From JAWVFN01 sp963696625 (GTDB lineage Bacteria; Actinomycetota; Thermoleophilia; Solirubrobacterales; 70-9): a DNA stretch of 64,000 nt. This document shows, one piece after another, positions 49,243-55,847 of the stretch. The stretch is from NCBI GenBank assembly GCA_963696625.1, contig CAVOKZ010000010.1:1-64000 (forward strand), given 5' to 3'. The notes beneath the pieces were generated by a model, which was not told where the DNA came from, did no database searches, and saw nothing but the letters and a program-made list of their open reading frames with translations. Within the stretch, counting starts at the first letter, position 1. The number at the start of each line of letters is the position of its first letter. The translations under genes and the position numbers were made by a program.

Positions 49243-49317
49243 GGCGCGCAACCGTAGCAGCGGCAGGCGGGCGGTAATTGCAGCCCCGCTGGGATCGGCG
49301 CCCACTAGCCTGGCGCG

Positions 49318-50184
49318 ATGCGACGGGGCGGAGGCAAGGGTGCGAGCGTGATCCGGCGGCGGCGCCTGACCGCGCTGCTGGTGCTCGCGGTCGCCGGATT
49401 CGCCTTTCTCGAGGTCGTTGTCGGCCCCGCGAGCGAGCGGGCCCGCCACGGCGCCGAGCACCGCGAGGTCGCGATCGACAGCAAGGACGTGGGCCAGAAG
49501 CTGACCACCGAGGTGATCGTCCCCAGCGGCGGCGGCGAAGGCCGGCCGATCCTCGTCTTCCTCCACGGCCGAGGAAACGGCCCGAGCAGCAATGTCAACG
49601 AGGAGATGTACGACGCGATCGCCGCACAAGGCAAGCGGGCGCCGGTCGTTGCCTTTCCGGACGGCGGCGACCACTCCTACTGGCACGACCGCGCCGACGG
49701 CAAGTGGTCGAGCTACGTGGCCGACGAGGTGATCCCGCGAGTGGCCAAGGAGACCGGCGCCGACCCCCGCCGCGTCGCGATCGGCGGCATTTCGATGGGT
49801 GGGTACGGCTCCTTCGAGGTGGCCCGCAGCCACCCGGGCCGGTTCTGCGCGATCGGCGGGCATTCGCCGGCGATCTTCCCCGAGGCCTCCGCCAGCGCCC
49901 CGGGGGCGTTCGACGACGCGGAGGACTTCGCGGGCCACGACGTCTTCGCCGCGGGCCAGTCCGCCCCGGCGCCGTTTCTGGGCGTTCCAATCTGGCTAGA
50001 CGCCGGCACCGAGGACTCGCTCCACACGATCACCCAGCGGTTTGCAACCGAGCTGGAGGCGAACGGCGCCGACGTTTCTCTGCACGACACCTGGCCGGGG
50101 GGTCACGACGGCGACTACTGGCATTCGCATCTCGGCGCGTACCTTCGCTTCTATGCGACCGCGCTCGCAGCCTGCGGTCGCTGA
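49318..50184 (+). CDS. Secreted or membrane-anchored alpha/beta-hydrolase, esterase D/PHB-depolymerase-like
   Basis: 288 residues with an N-terminal membrane anchor (RRRLTALLVLAVAGFAFLEV). The alpha/beta hydrolase shows PILVFLHGRGNGPSSNVNEE, the nucleophile elbow VAIGGISMGGYGSFEVAR (G-x-S-x-G), an Asp in WLDAGTEDSLHTITQ and a His in TWPGGHDGDYWHSHL. The sequence after the elbow (HPGRFCAIGGHSPAIF) resembles esterase D and mycolyltransferase-like folds. It is probably an extracytoplasmic esterase of unknown substrate. Divergent from the broken SanA-like gene. Confidence 0.85.
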   Translation: MRRGGGKGASVIRRRRLTALLVLAVAGFAFLEVVVGPASERARHGAEHREVAIDSKDVGQKLTTEVIVPSGGGEGRPILVFLHGRGNGPSSNVNEEMYDAIAAQGKRAPVVAFPDGGDHSYWHDRADGKWSSYVADEVIPRVAKETGADPRRVAIGGISMGGYGSFEVARSHPGRFCAIGGHSPAIFPEASASAPGAFDDAEDFAGHDVFAAGQSAPAPFLGVPIWLDAGTEDSLHTITQRFATELEANGADVSLHDTWPGGHDGDYWHSHLGAYLRFYATALAACGR

Positions 50185-50189
50185 CAGAG

Positions 50190-50369
50190 CTACTCCCCGG
50201 GCTTGCCGGGGTCCTTAACCGCCTTCGCTGCGTCCATCGCCTTGTCGCCGAGGCTCTTCTTGCTCGTCGCTACGTCCTTCAGCTCGGCGGCGTCCTCCTT
50301 GAGGCTGTCGACTCCGCCGCGGTCGTCGACGGCCTTCTTGCCTCTGTTGAACAGGTTCTTGAGGTTCAT
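50190..50369 (-). CDS. 59-residue soluble helical protein, Rv0909-type antitoxin-like
   Basis: ATG at 50367-50369 to TAG at 50190-50192, preceded by a clear AAGGAAGGA site. The sequence starts MNLKNLFNRGKKAVDDRGGV and continues DSLKEDAAELKDVATSK, ending AAKAVKDPGKPGE. It is charged and helical, resembling the short actinobacterial proteins annotated as Rv0909-like antitoxins. No toxin gene is next to it, so an antitoxin role is doubtful; a stress-related small protein is equally possible. Confidence 0.7.
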   Translation of the reverse strand: MNLKNLFNRGKKAVDDRGGVDSLKEDAAELKDVATSKKSLGDKAMDAAKAVKDPGKPGE

Positions 50370-50444
50370 CTCTTTCCTTCCTTAGCCTGAGATCTCCTGT
50401 ACCCAGTCCGCGTCGGTCTCAGCGTCGGGCGGGTGCGATGCCGC

Positions 50445-50570
50445 TCAGATGACTCGTTGCGAGCGCCCTGCGAGGAGCCCGAGCGCCACCAGCACGCCGG
50501 CGAAAATCCAAAGCCAGCTGCCGATTGCCGCGTAGGCGATGACCAGCATCAGCGCTCCGACCACCAGCAA
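50445..50570 (-). CDS. 41-residue membrane protein
   Basis: TTG at 50568-50570 with a strong AAGGAGGT 7 nt upstream, ending at TGA 50445-50447. The sequence (MLVVGALMLVIAYAAIGSWL, then WIFAGVLVALGLLAGRSQRV) forms two membrane helices. It lies 48 nt downstream of ctaA on the same strand, so it may be the last gene of the second oxidase-like operon. A role as a tiny subunit is inference. Confidence 0.5.
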   Translation of the reverse strand: MLVVGALMLVIAYAAIGSWLWIFAGVLVALGLLAGRSQRVI

Positions 50571-50617
50571 TTCGAGTACCTCCTTCTCTACGAAGCCTAT
50601 TCCTGTGAGGTGTCGAT

Positions 50618-51565
50618 TCAGCGCTGGAGCCGCCCGACCCGGAACGCCGCCCAAAGCACGGCCAGCCAAGTCAGCGTCGCCGTCGTCACGTGGAACCAGA
50701 CGATCTCTGTGGGGAGGTGCTGGGAGTACTGGACCGAGCCGATCAGGCCCTGGGCCGCGAGCAGGGCCAGGAGGACGACCAGCGGCTCGAGCAGGTGCCC
50801 CGTCGGGTTGCTGCGCCACGGCATCGCGCTGAAGTTGCTGCGGCGCCAGACGAGGTATGTGACGCCGAGCGCGGCGAGGCCGAAGAAGGTGGCGAGCGCG
50901 CCGTGGATGTGGATCAGGAAGTCGAGAGTGTCAGAGCCCTTGAAGGTGATGCGGACGACCTTGTCGTCGGTGCCCTCGCCGCCGGCGTGGGGGCCGGCGC
51001 CGGTGGCGGCGGTGCCGGCGAGGATCGTGATGAAGGCGATCGGGACCAGGGCGAGCGTGGTGAGGCCGGCGATGCGGTCGGTGGGAGGGGCGGTCTCGTC
51101 GCCGGGCTCGTTGTAGGCCTCGCGGACGAGCCAGACCGCGGCGATCAGGACGATCATCGAGAGCGCGTAGTGGGCCATGACCCAACCGGGGGAGAGGCCG
51201 TAGAGGACGGTGCCGCCGCCGAGCAGGGCCTGGGAGAGAACGCCGAGCGGCAGCAGCGCCGAGATCTTCACCAGGTCGCGGCGATAGGGACGGCGGAGCA
51301 CCGCGCCGGCGAAGGCGAGGATCGCCGCCGCCGAGACGACCCCGGTCAGCATCCGGTTGCCGAACTCGATCACGCCGTGGGTGTTGAGCGACGTGTAGAG
51401 GCTCGAGTCGCTGCACTTGGGCCAGGTCGGGCAGCCGAGGCCCGAGCCGGTCAGCCGCACCGCGGCGCCCGTGAAGACGATCAGGGTGAGCGCGACCAGA
51501 GCCGCCCAGGCGAACTGGCGGTAGCGCTCGGGTGAGACCGGATATCGCTCTCGCAGCGCGTCCAC
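50618..51565 (-). CDS. ctaA: Heme A synthase
   Basis: 315 residues with eight membrane helices. The conserved extracytoplasmic cysteine pair is in GLGCPTWPKCSDS. The heme-ligand histidines are seen in NTHGVIEFGNRMLTG, MAHYALSMIVL, LIHIHGALATFFG and WFHVTTATLTWLAV. The enzyme oxidises heme O to heme A, which the aa3 oxidase needs. All key residues are present, in contrast to the oxidase-like subunits upstream in the same direction. An R2 repeat lies between it and the 90-aa gene, so it may have its own transcript. Confidence 0.93.
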   Translation of the reverse strand: MDALRERYPVSPERYRQFAWAALVALTLIVFTGAAVRLTGSGLGCPTWPKCSDSSLYTSLNTHGVIEFGNRMLTGVVSAAAILAFAGAVLRRPYRRDLVKISALLPLGVLSQALLGGGTVLYGLSPGWVMAHYALSMIVLIAAVWLVREAYNEPGDETAPPTDRIAGLTTLALVPIAFITILAGTAATGAGPHAGGEGTDDKVVRITFKGSDTLDFLIHIHGALATFFGLAALGVTYLVWRRSNFSAMPWRSNPTGHLLEPLVVLLALLAAQGLIGSVQYSQHLPTEIVWFHVTTATLTWLAVLWAAFRVGRLQR

Positions 51566-51570
51566 GCGCT

Positions 51571-51735
51571 AGATGACCGAACCGACGCCGCCGCACGCCC
51601 GGATGGCACCGGTGGTGCTGCGCATCTCTGCGTCCTCGGGCTTGCCTTTGCCGCCGGCAAAGGCTGCGCCCTGCGTCCTTGATCTGCTTGACCGCCGGCA
51701 CCACCGGACGCACGCCGGCATCGATTCGGTCATCA
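51571..51735. repeat. R2 structured repeat, copy B
   Basis: Outer arms ATGACCGAA (51573 on) and TTCGGTCAT (to 51733) enclose GGCACC/GGTGGTGC, the core CATCTCTGCGTCCTCGGGCT, a TTTGCC/GGCAAA hairpin, CTGCGTCCTTGATCTGCTTG and a third arm GGCACCACC. It is collinear with copy A. The middle arm pairs better with the third arm than with the first. It fills the 176-nt gap between the 90-aa gene and ctaA. Confidence 0.75.
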
Positions 51736-51741
51736 CAGCCC

Positions 51742-52014
51742 TCAGGCGCTGTCAGAAGCCTTGCGGGTCCTGGGCGAGAGCGGCAGCGGGGCGGTCGCGA
51801 CGGGCTGGCTGCGCGGCAGCCGGACCAGGTCGCGCCAGGACTGACGCAGGAAGGAGATCAGGGCGAAGAAGGTGACGGCGCCGCCGATCGCCGCGTACGG
51901 CCACCAGGTGAACAGCCCGGCTAGGAGGCCGGCGAAGCCGGCGGCGAGCAGCGCCGGGGCCCAGCTCGGGCGCGGTGCGTAGACCAGCTCGGTCGGCTCG
52001 GGAGCGTCGTTCAT
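51742..52014 (-). CDS. Small two-helix membrane protein, possible oxidase small subunit
   Basis: 90 residues. A soluble head (MNDAPEPTELVYAPRPSWAP) is followed by two membrane helices (ALLAAGFAGLLAGLFTWWPY and AAIGGAVTFFALISFL), then a basic tail with LRQSWRDLVRLPRSQ. The size and layout resemble subunit IV-type small oxidase proteins of actinobacteria, but sequence identity to a named family is not clear to me. Its ATG overlaps the stop of the 36-aa gene (ATGA), so the two are coupled within the ctaB operon. Confidence 0.7.
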   Translation of the reverse strand: MNDAPEPTELVYAPRPSWAPALLAAGFAGLLAGLFTWWPYAAIGGAVTFFALISFLRQSWRDLVRLPRSQPVATAPLPLSPRTRKASDSA

Positions 52015-52121
52015 GCGAGGTAGAGAACGGTCACGTAGAAGGCGAGAGCGAAGACGACGAGGCCGAGTCCGGCGGCGCCGAGTCCGGCGCGGAGGTTGCG
52101 GGTTGCGGTCTCGCGGTCCAT
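52011..52121 (-). CDS. 36-residue single-helix membrane protein
   Basis: ATG at 52119-52121 to TGA 52011-52013. The sequence starts MDRETATRNLRAGLGAAGLG and ends VVFALAFYVTVLYLA, one membrane helix with a charged cytoplasmic head. It begins 14 nt after the ctaB stop and overlaps the 90-aa gene by 4 nt. Size and position recall tiny oxidase subunits such as CydX, CcoH-like or CtaH-type peptides. No direct homologue recognised. Confidence 0.65.
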   Translation of the reverse strand: MDRETATRNLRAGLGAAGLGLVVFALAFYVTVLYLA

Positions 52122-52134
52122 GAAGGCCTGTCTA

Positions 52135-53094
52135 TCAGACCGCTCTGTCCAGGGCCATGGCGACGAACAGCAGCGCCAGATACAGAAGCGAGCTGAGGTA
52201 GAGCCGGCGGGCCGCCGCGCGGGTGTGGTTGCGCAGCAGCGTCGCCGCGAGGGCGATGAAGCCGGCGCCGAGCACGAGTGCCGCGGCGAGGTAGAGCCCG
52301 CCGAAGAGACCGGTGAAGACCGGCAGCATCGTCAGCCCGACCAGCAGCAGCGAGTAGAGGAGGATCTGGCGGCGGGTCGTCTCCTCGCCGGCGACGACGG
52401 GCAGCATCGGCGTCCCGGTGCGCGCGTAGTCGTCCTTGATCAGCAGCGACAGCGCCCAGAAGTGGGGCGGCGTCCAGAAGAAGACGACGGCGAACAACCA
52501 CAGCGCGTCGAAGTTGAGCTCGCCGGTGGCCGCGGCCCACCCGACCAGCGGCGGCATCGCGCCGGCGGCGCCGCCGAGGACGATGTTCTGCGGCGTCCGC
52601 GGCTTGAGCCAGATCGTGTAGAGGAAGACGTAGCCGAGCAGCCCGGCGGCGGCGAGCGCCGCGGTCAGCGCGTTGACGGTGATCGCGAGCTGGACGACGG
52701 CGAGAACGCCGAGCACGATCCCGAAGACGAGCCCGTGCCAGGGTGCGACGCGCCCGCTGGCCAGCGGCCGGCGCGCGGTGCGGGCCATGCGGGCGTCCTT
52801 GTCGCGCTCGATGTAGTGGTTGATCGCCCCGGCGCCGCCGGCGGCGAGGTAGCCGCCGAGCATCGTCCAGAGGATCAGCGTGAGCGCCGGGCCCGAGGGA
52901 TCGGCGACGAACATCGCCGCGACCGTGGTCAGCAGCAGCAGCGAGATGATCCGCGGCTTGGTCAGCGTGATGTAGTCGCCAAGGATCTCGGCGACGGCGC
53001 GGTGCGGCGCGACGCGGCGGTGAGCCGAGGGGATCGCGACAGGGCCTGCCCCCGTCTCGATCCTGCGCTGAAGAGTTCCGGTCTTGGCTTCCAT
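52135..53094 (-). CDS. ctaB: Protoheme IX farnesyltransferase (heme O synthase)
   Basis: 319 residues from ATG 53094; a TTG at 53109 lies inside a hairpin and is less likely. The UbiA-family motifs are complete: ITLTKPRIISLLLLTTVAAM, INHYIERDKDARMARTARRP (first Asp-rich N-x3-D-x3-D motif), YTIWLKPRTPQNIVLGGAAG and FWTPPHFWALSLLIKDDYAR. It adds the farnesyl chain to heme B, the step before CtaA. It lies 33 nt downstream of the ligand-free oxidase subunit I gene, in the same direction. Confidence 0.94.
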   Translation of the reverse strand: MEAKTGTLQRRIETGAGPVAIPSAHRRVAPHRAVAEILGDYITLTKPRIISLLLLTTVAAMFVADPSGPALTLILWTMLGGYLAAGGAGAINHYIERDKDARMARTARRPLASGRVAPWHGLVFGIVLGVLAVVQLAITVNALTAALAAAGLLGYVFLYTIWLKPRTPQNIVLGGAAGAMPPLVGWAAATGELNFDALWLFAVVFFWTPPHFWALSLLIKDDYARTGTPMLPVVAGEETTRRQILLYSLLLVGLTMLPVFTGLFGGLYLAAALVLGAGFIALAATLLRNHTRAAARRLYLSSLLYLALLFVAMALDRAV

Positions 53095-53101
53095 CGATGA
53101 G

Positions 53102-53123
53102 GCCCCCAACTCAACTTGGGGGC
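53102..53123. promoter_or_regulatory. Hairpin between oxidase-like subunit I gene and ctaB
   Basis: GCCCCCAA (53102-53109) and TTGGGGGC (53116-53123) with a CTCAAC loop. There is no T-run. It could be a processing or stability hairpin that sets different levels of the two messages. Confidence 0.5.
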
Positions 53124-53127
53124 GGAC

Positions 53128-54837
53128 TCAGGCTACAGGCTCGCCCTCGGGCGTCTCTTTAGCTTCGGGCTCGCTTGTGCCGATCAGCGCGCGGATGTCC
53201 TTGAGCGGCTGGTCGCTGCGCACGTCGGGGACGACGTCGAAGTTGTGCACGGGCGGCGGCGCCGGCGCGTACCACTCGAGCGTCCCCGCTTCCCAGGGGT
53301 CGTGGCCGGCGCGCGGGCCGCTGTTGCGGCTGAGGATGGCGTTGGTCGTCTCGAGGAAGATCCCGGTGAAGAGGATCACCGAGCCGATCGTCGAGATCAG
53401 GTTGAGGATGTCGAGGTTCTCGACGTCGAAGTACTTGTAGATGTCGGTCGGCTGGCCCTCGAGCCCGGCGAGGTAGAGGGGGATGAAGGTCGCGTGGACC
53501 CCGATCAGGATCGCCGCGAGGGAGATGCCCGAGAGCTGCTCGCCGATCGTGCGCCCGGTCATCTTCGGGAACCAGTAATGCAGCGCGGCGAAGCCGCCCA
53601 GCACCGCGGCGCCGACGACGAGGTATCCGCTCGCGGCCTGGGCGGTGGTCGAGTCGGAGATCTGCCAGGCGACGGGGACCACCGACTGCATCAGCTCGAG
53701 CGCGAGCCCGATCGAGATCGTCGAGATCGCCGCCAGCGCGTATTTCAGCGGCGCCCGCATCCGCAGCGCCCCGCCGGCGAGGGTGGCGAGCCAGCTGTAG
53801 AAGACGATCCCGAAGGGGATCACCAGCAGCAGCGCCATCGCCTGGGCGAAGTAGAGGAACCCGATCGGGATCGCCGCCGTGTACATGTTCTGCATCCAGG
53901 CGAGCAGGCCGAGGCCGCCGATCGCGGCCATCGAGCCCATGATCGCGCCGCGGCCGAGCAGGGCGCGGCCGCTGAACGTGGCGACGATGTCCGAGATCGC
54001 GCCGATCGCCGAGATCGCCAGCGTCAGCCAGACGCCGGTGAAGAAGATCCAGCTCAGGTGCTGCCAATAGCTCGGCGCGCCGCCCTCGCCGGAGTTGAAG
54101 AAGACGCCGTCGAAGTGGCGGTCGATCTCGAGCATCGTCATCGCCGCGAGCATCGCGGCGCCGGCGATGATCACCACGTAGGAGCAGACCAGCGCGCCCC
54201 ACGAGAACATCGGCACCCGGCGCCAGGCCATGCCCGGCGCCCGCGACGTGCGCAGGGTCGCGACCAGGTTGACGGCGAGCAGCACCATTGCGAGCAGCGA
54301 GGCGCCGCAGCCGAGGATCCAGGCGTCGACGCCGTTGTCGGACGAGAACACCGACTCCGACAGCGGCGGCCAGGGGTTGAAGCCGGCCTCGGGCGGGGTG
54401 AAGATGTAGGTGACGAACAGGGTCAGGGCGCCGACCGCGAACAGCCAGAAGCTGAAGTTGGCGAGGCGGGGGAAGGCGATCCCGCGGGCGCCGATCTGAA
54501 GCGGCACGACGTAGGTGAAGAGGCCGAAGACGAAGGGCAGCGCGAAGAAGAAGACGAGGGTGGCGCTGTCGACGGTGAGCAGGCGGTCGAAGCGCTGCGG
54601 GGTGATCAGGTCGTTCTCGGGGACTGCGAGCTGGAGCCGCATGAGGACGAAGCCGAGCGCCGCGACGACGAGCATGCTGAGCCCGCCGGTGACGAGCATG
54701 CGGCCGATGTCCTTGTGGTCGCCGCTGGTGGCGAGCTCGACCCAGCGCGGGCGCGCCGGGGGCAGTCCGTCGCTGACCAGCTCGGGCCGCGGGTTGGCGA
54801 TCGCGCCGTTTCCTGTGTCAGGCGGCGGTGCACTCAC
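53128..54837 (-). CDS. Cytochrome c oxidase subunit I-like protein lacking all heme and CuB ligands
   Basis: 569 residues, GTG start 54837, intact frame with about 12 membrane helices. The scaffold is clearly subunit I: SGDHKDIGRM, AVPENDLITPQRFDRLL, VPLQIGARGIAFPRLANFSF, SYWQHLSWIFF, ALHYWFPKMTGR and AGTLEWYAPAPPPVHNF. Aligning motif by motif, heme a His (TMHGT) is Asp90 in LLTVDSATLV. The helix VI CuB His is Thr267 and its Tyr is Leu271 (WIFFTGVWL). The His-His pair is Gln316-Asn317 (AWMQNMYT). Helix X AHFH is Ala401-Ala402-Ser403-Gly404. It therefore cannot bind hemes or copper in the known way. It is followed by ctaB and preceded 3 nt away by a matching subunit II-like gene. Function unknown. 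Confidence 0.9.
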   Translation of the reverse strand: MSAPPPDTGNGAIANPRPELVSDGLPPARPRWVELATSGDHKDIGRMLVTGGLSMLVVAALGFVLMRLQLAVPENDLITPQRFDRLLTVDSATLVFFFALPFVFGLFTYVVPLQIGARGIAFPRLANFSFWLFAVGALTLFVTYIFTPPEAGFNPWPPLSESVFSSDNGVDAWILGCGASLLAMVLLAVNLVATLRTSRAPGMAWRRVPMFSWGALVCSYVVIIAGAAMLAAMTMLEIDRHFDGVFFNSGEGGAPSYWQHLSWIFFTGVWLTLAISAIGAISDIVATFSGRALLGRGAIMGSMAAIGGLGLLAWMQNMYTAAIPIGFLYFAQAMALLLVIPFGIVFYSWLATLAGGALRMRAPLKYALAAISTISIGLALELMQSVVPVAWQISDSTTAQAASGYLVVGAAVLGGFAALHYWFPKMTGRTIGEQLSGISLAAILIGVHATFIPLYLAGLEGQPTDIYKYFDVENLDILNLISTIGSVILFTGIFLETTNAILSRNSGPRAGHDPWEAGTLEWYAPAPPPVHNFDVVPDVRSDQPLKDIRALIGTSEPEAKETPEGEPVA

Positions 54838-54840
54838 TTC

Positions 54841-55701
54841 TCATCCACCTCCGTTCTCGGCAGGGGCCGCGGGAAGTCCAGGGGCCGTGCCCGAGGTGAT
54901 CGTCTCCTGCACGGTCGTCTGCGCCGCCTTGATCTCGGCCGCCTGCTCGGTGAGCCACGCCTGGTACTCGGTCGGGGTGACGACGCGGACCCGGGTCCGC
55001 ATCGCCGCGTAGGAGGGGCCGGAGAAGGCGGCGGACTGGCCGTCGTATTCGCCGGTCTCATCGGCGCGGAACCAGGTCTGGTTCCCGGAGCCCGGCAGCG
55101 CGTCGAACTTGCCGCCCAGCGCCGGCACCCACCAGCGGTGAAGGACGTCGGTCGAGTCGAAGGTGAGAACGACGGTCGTGTCCACCGGGACCACGAGCTC
55201 GTAGTAGGAGAAGACGTCGGCGAAGCTCTGGGCGCTGAGCCCCGGCGTGTCAACGGCCGTCACGGGCGAGTCGCCGGTCTCGGGGTCCGGGTACTCGTAG
55301 CGCCAGATCCACTGCTGGCCGATCGCGCGGATCCGCAGCGGGTCGGCGGCGCCCTCGGGCAGCCCGAGGTCGAGCGACTTCTGCGCGGTCAGGGTCGAGC
55401 CGGCGCTGAGCCCGTCGGGGCCGGAGGCAGCGACGTCGCTCGCCTTGGTCGCATAGACGACGCCGGCGACGAACACCGCGATGGCCAGTGCCGAGAAGCC
55501 GATCAGCACGCGCGGGGTGGCGCGGTAGAGCACCGGCGGCGGCGCCGCGGCCTTGCCGCGGGCCGCGCGGTGGCGGGCGACGATGATCAGCAGCGCGCCG
55601 TTGATCGCGAAGATCAAGACCAGCGCGAGGATGAACATCACCCAATAGATCGTGGTGATGTCCTCCGCGTTCGGTGAGTGAGCGGTTTCCGGGCCCAGCA
55701 A
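54841..55701 (-). CDS. Cytochrome c oxidase subunit II-like protein lacking the CuA site
   Basis: 286 residues from TTG 55701, with two N-terminal membrane helices and a cupredoxin-like domain. The subunit II scaffold is clear: GQQWIWRYEYPDP, YYELVVPVDTTVVLTFDSTD, VLHRWWVPALGGKFDALPG and NQTWFRADETGEYDGQ. The usual GQCSELCGKGHAFM becomes GQSAAFSGPSYAAM with identical spacing, so both CuA cysteines are Ser223 and Ser227, the His is Tyr231 and the bridging Glu is Ala225. His188 and Met234 remain. It cannot form a normal CuA centre. It is the first gene of the operon with the ligand-free subunit I. Confidence 0.9.
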   Translation of the reverse strand: MLGPETAHSPNAEDITTIYWVMFILALVLIFAINGALLIIVARHRAARGKAAAPPPVLYRATPRVLIGFSALAIAVFVAGVVYATKASDVAASGPDGLSAGSTLTAQKSLDLGLPEGAADPLRIRAIGQQWIWRYEYPDPETGDSPVTAVDTPGLSAQSFADVFSYYELVVPVDTTVVLTFDSTDVLHRWWVPALGGKFDALPGSGNQTWFRADETGEYDGQSAAFSGPSYAAMRTRVRVVTPTEYQAWLTEQAAEIKAAQTTVQETITSGTAPGLPAAPAENGGG

Positions 55702-55795
55702 GGCGCGGCCAGTCTATTAATTCCGCCCGCGGCAGCGTCCCTGCGCAAAGGATTGGCTGCTTGGCCAGTCTTCTGACAGAATCGCTCCACACGAC

Positions 55796-55827
55796 TCGGC
55801 CTCCTCCGCTTCGCGTCCGGGGGCCGG
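55796..55827. repeat. R1 hairpin repeat, copy 6
   Basis: Arms TCGGCC (55796-55801) and GGCCGG (55822-55827), one G-U pair, close the 20-nt loop TCCTCCGCTTCGCGTCCGGG. It lies 20 nt before the start of the SCP2/R2-like gene. Confidence 0.75.
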
Positions 55828-55847
55828 ACCACAAGGAGGCCCGAGAG

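Noticed and set aside
50190..50369. Toxin-antitoxin pair with the 59-aa antitoxin-like protein.
   Set aside because: Neither neighbour resembles a toxin; the esterase and the 41-aa membrane protein do not form a plausible cognate pair.
53128..54837. Ligand loss in the second subunit I explained as a frameshift or pseudogene.
   Set aside because: I re-read the DNA across the ligand sites. Flanking motifs are in one frame on both sides of each site, there are no internal stops, and replacements are single residues at fixed spacing, so it is not a frame artefact.
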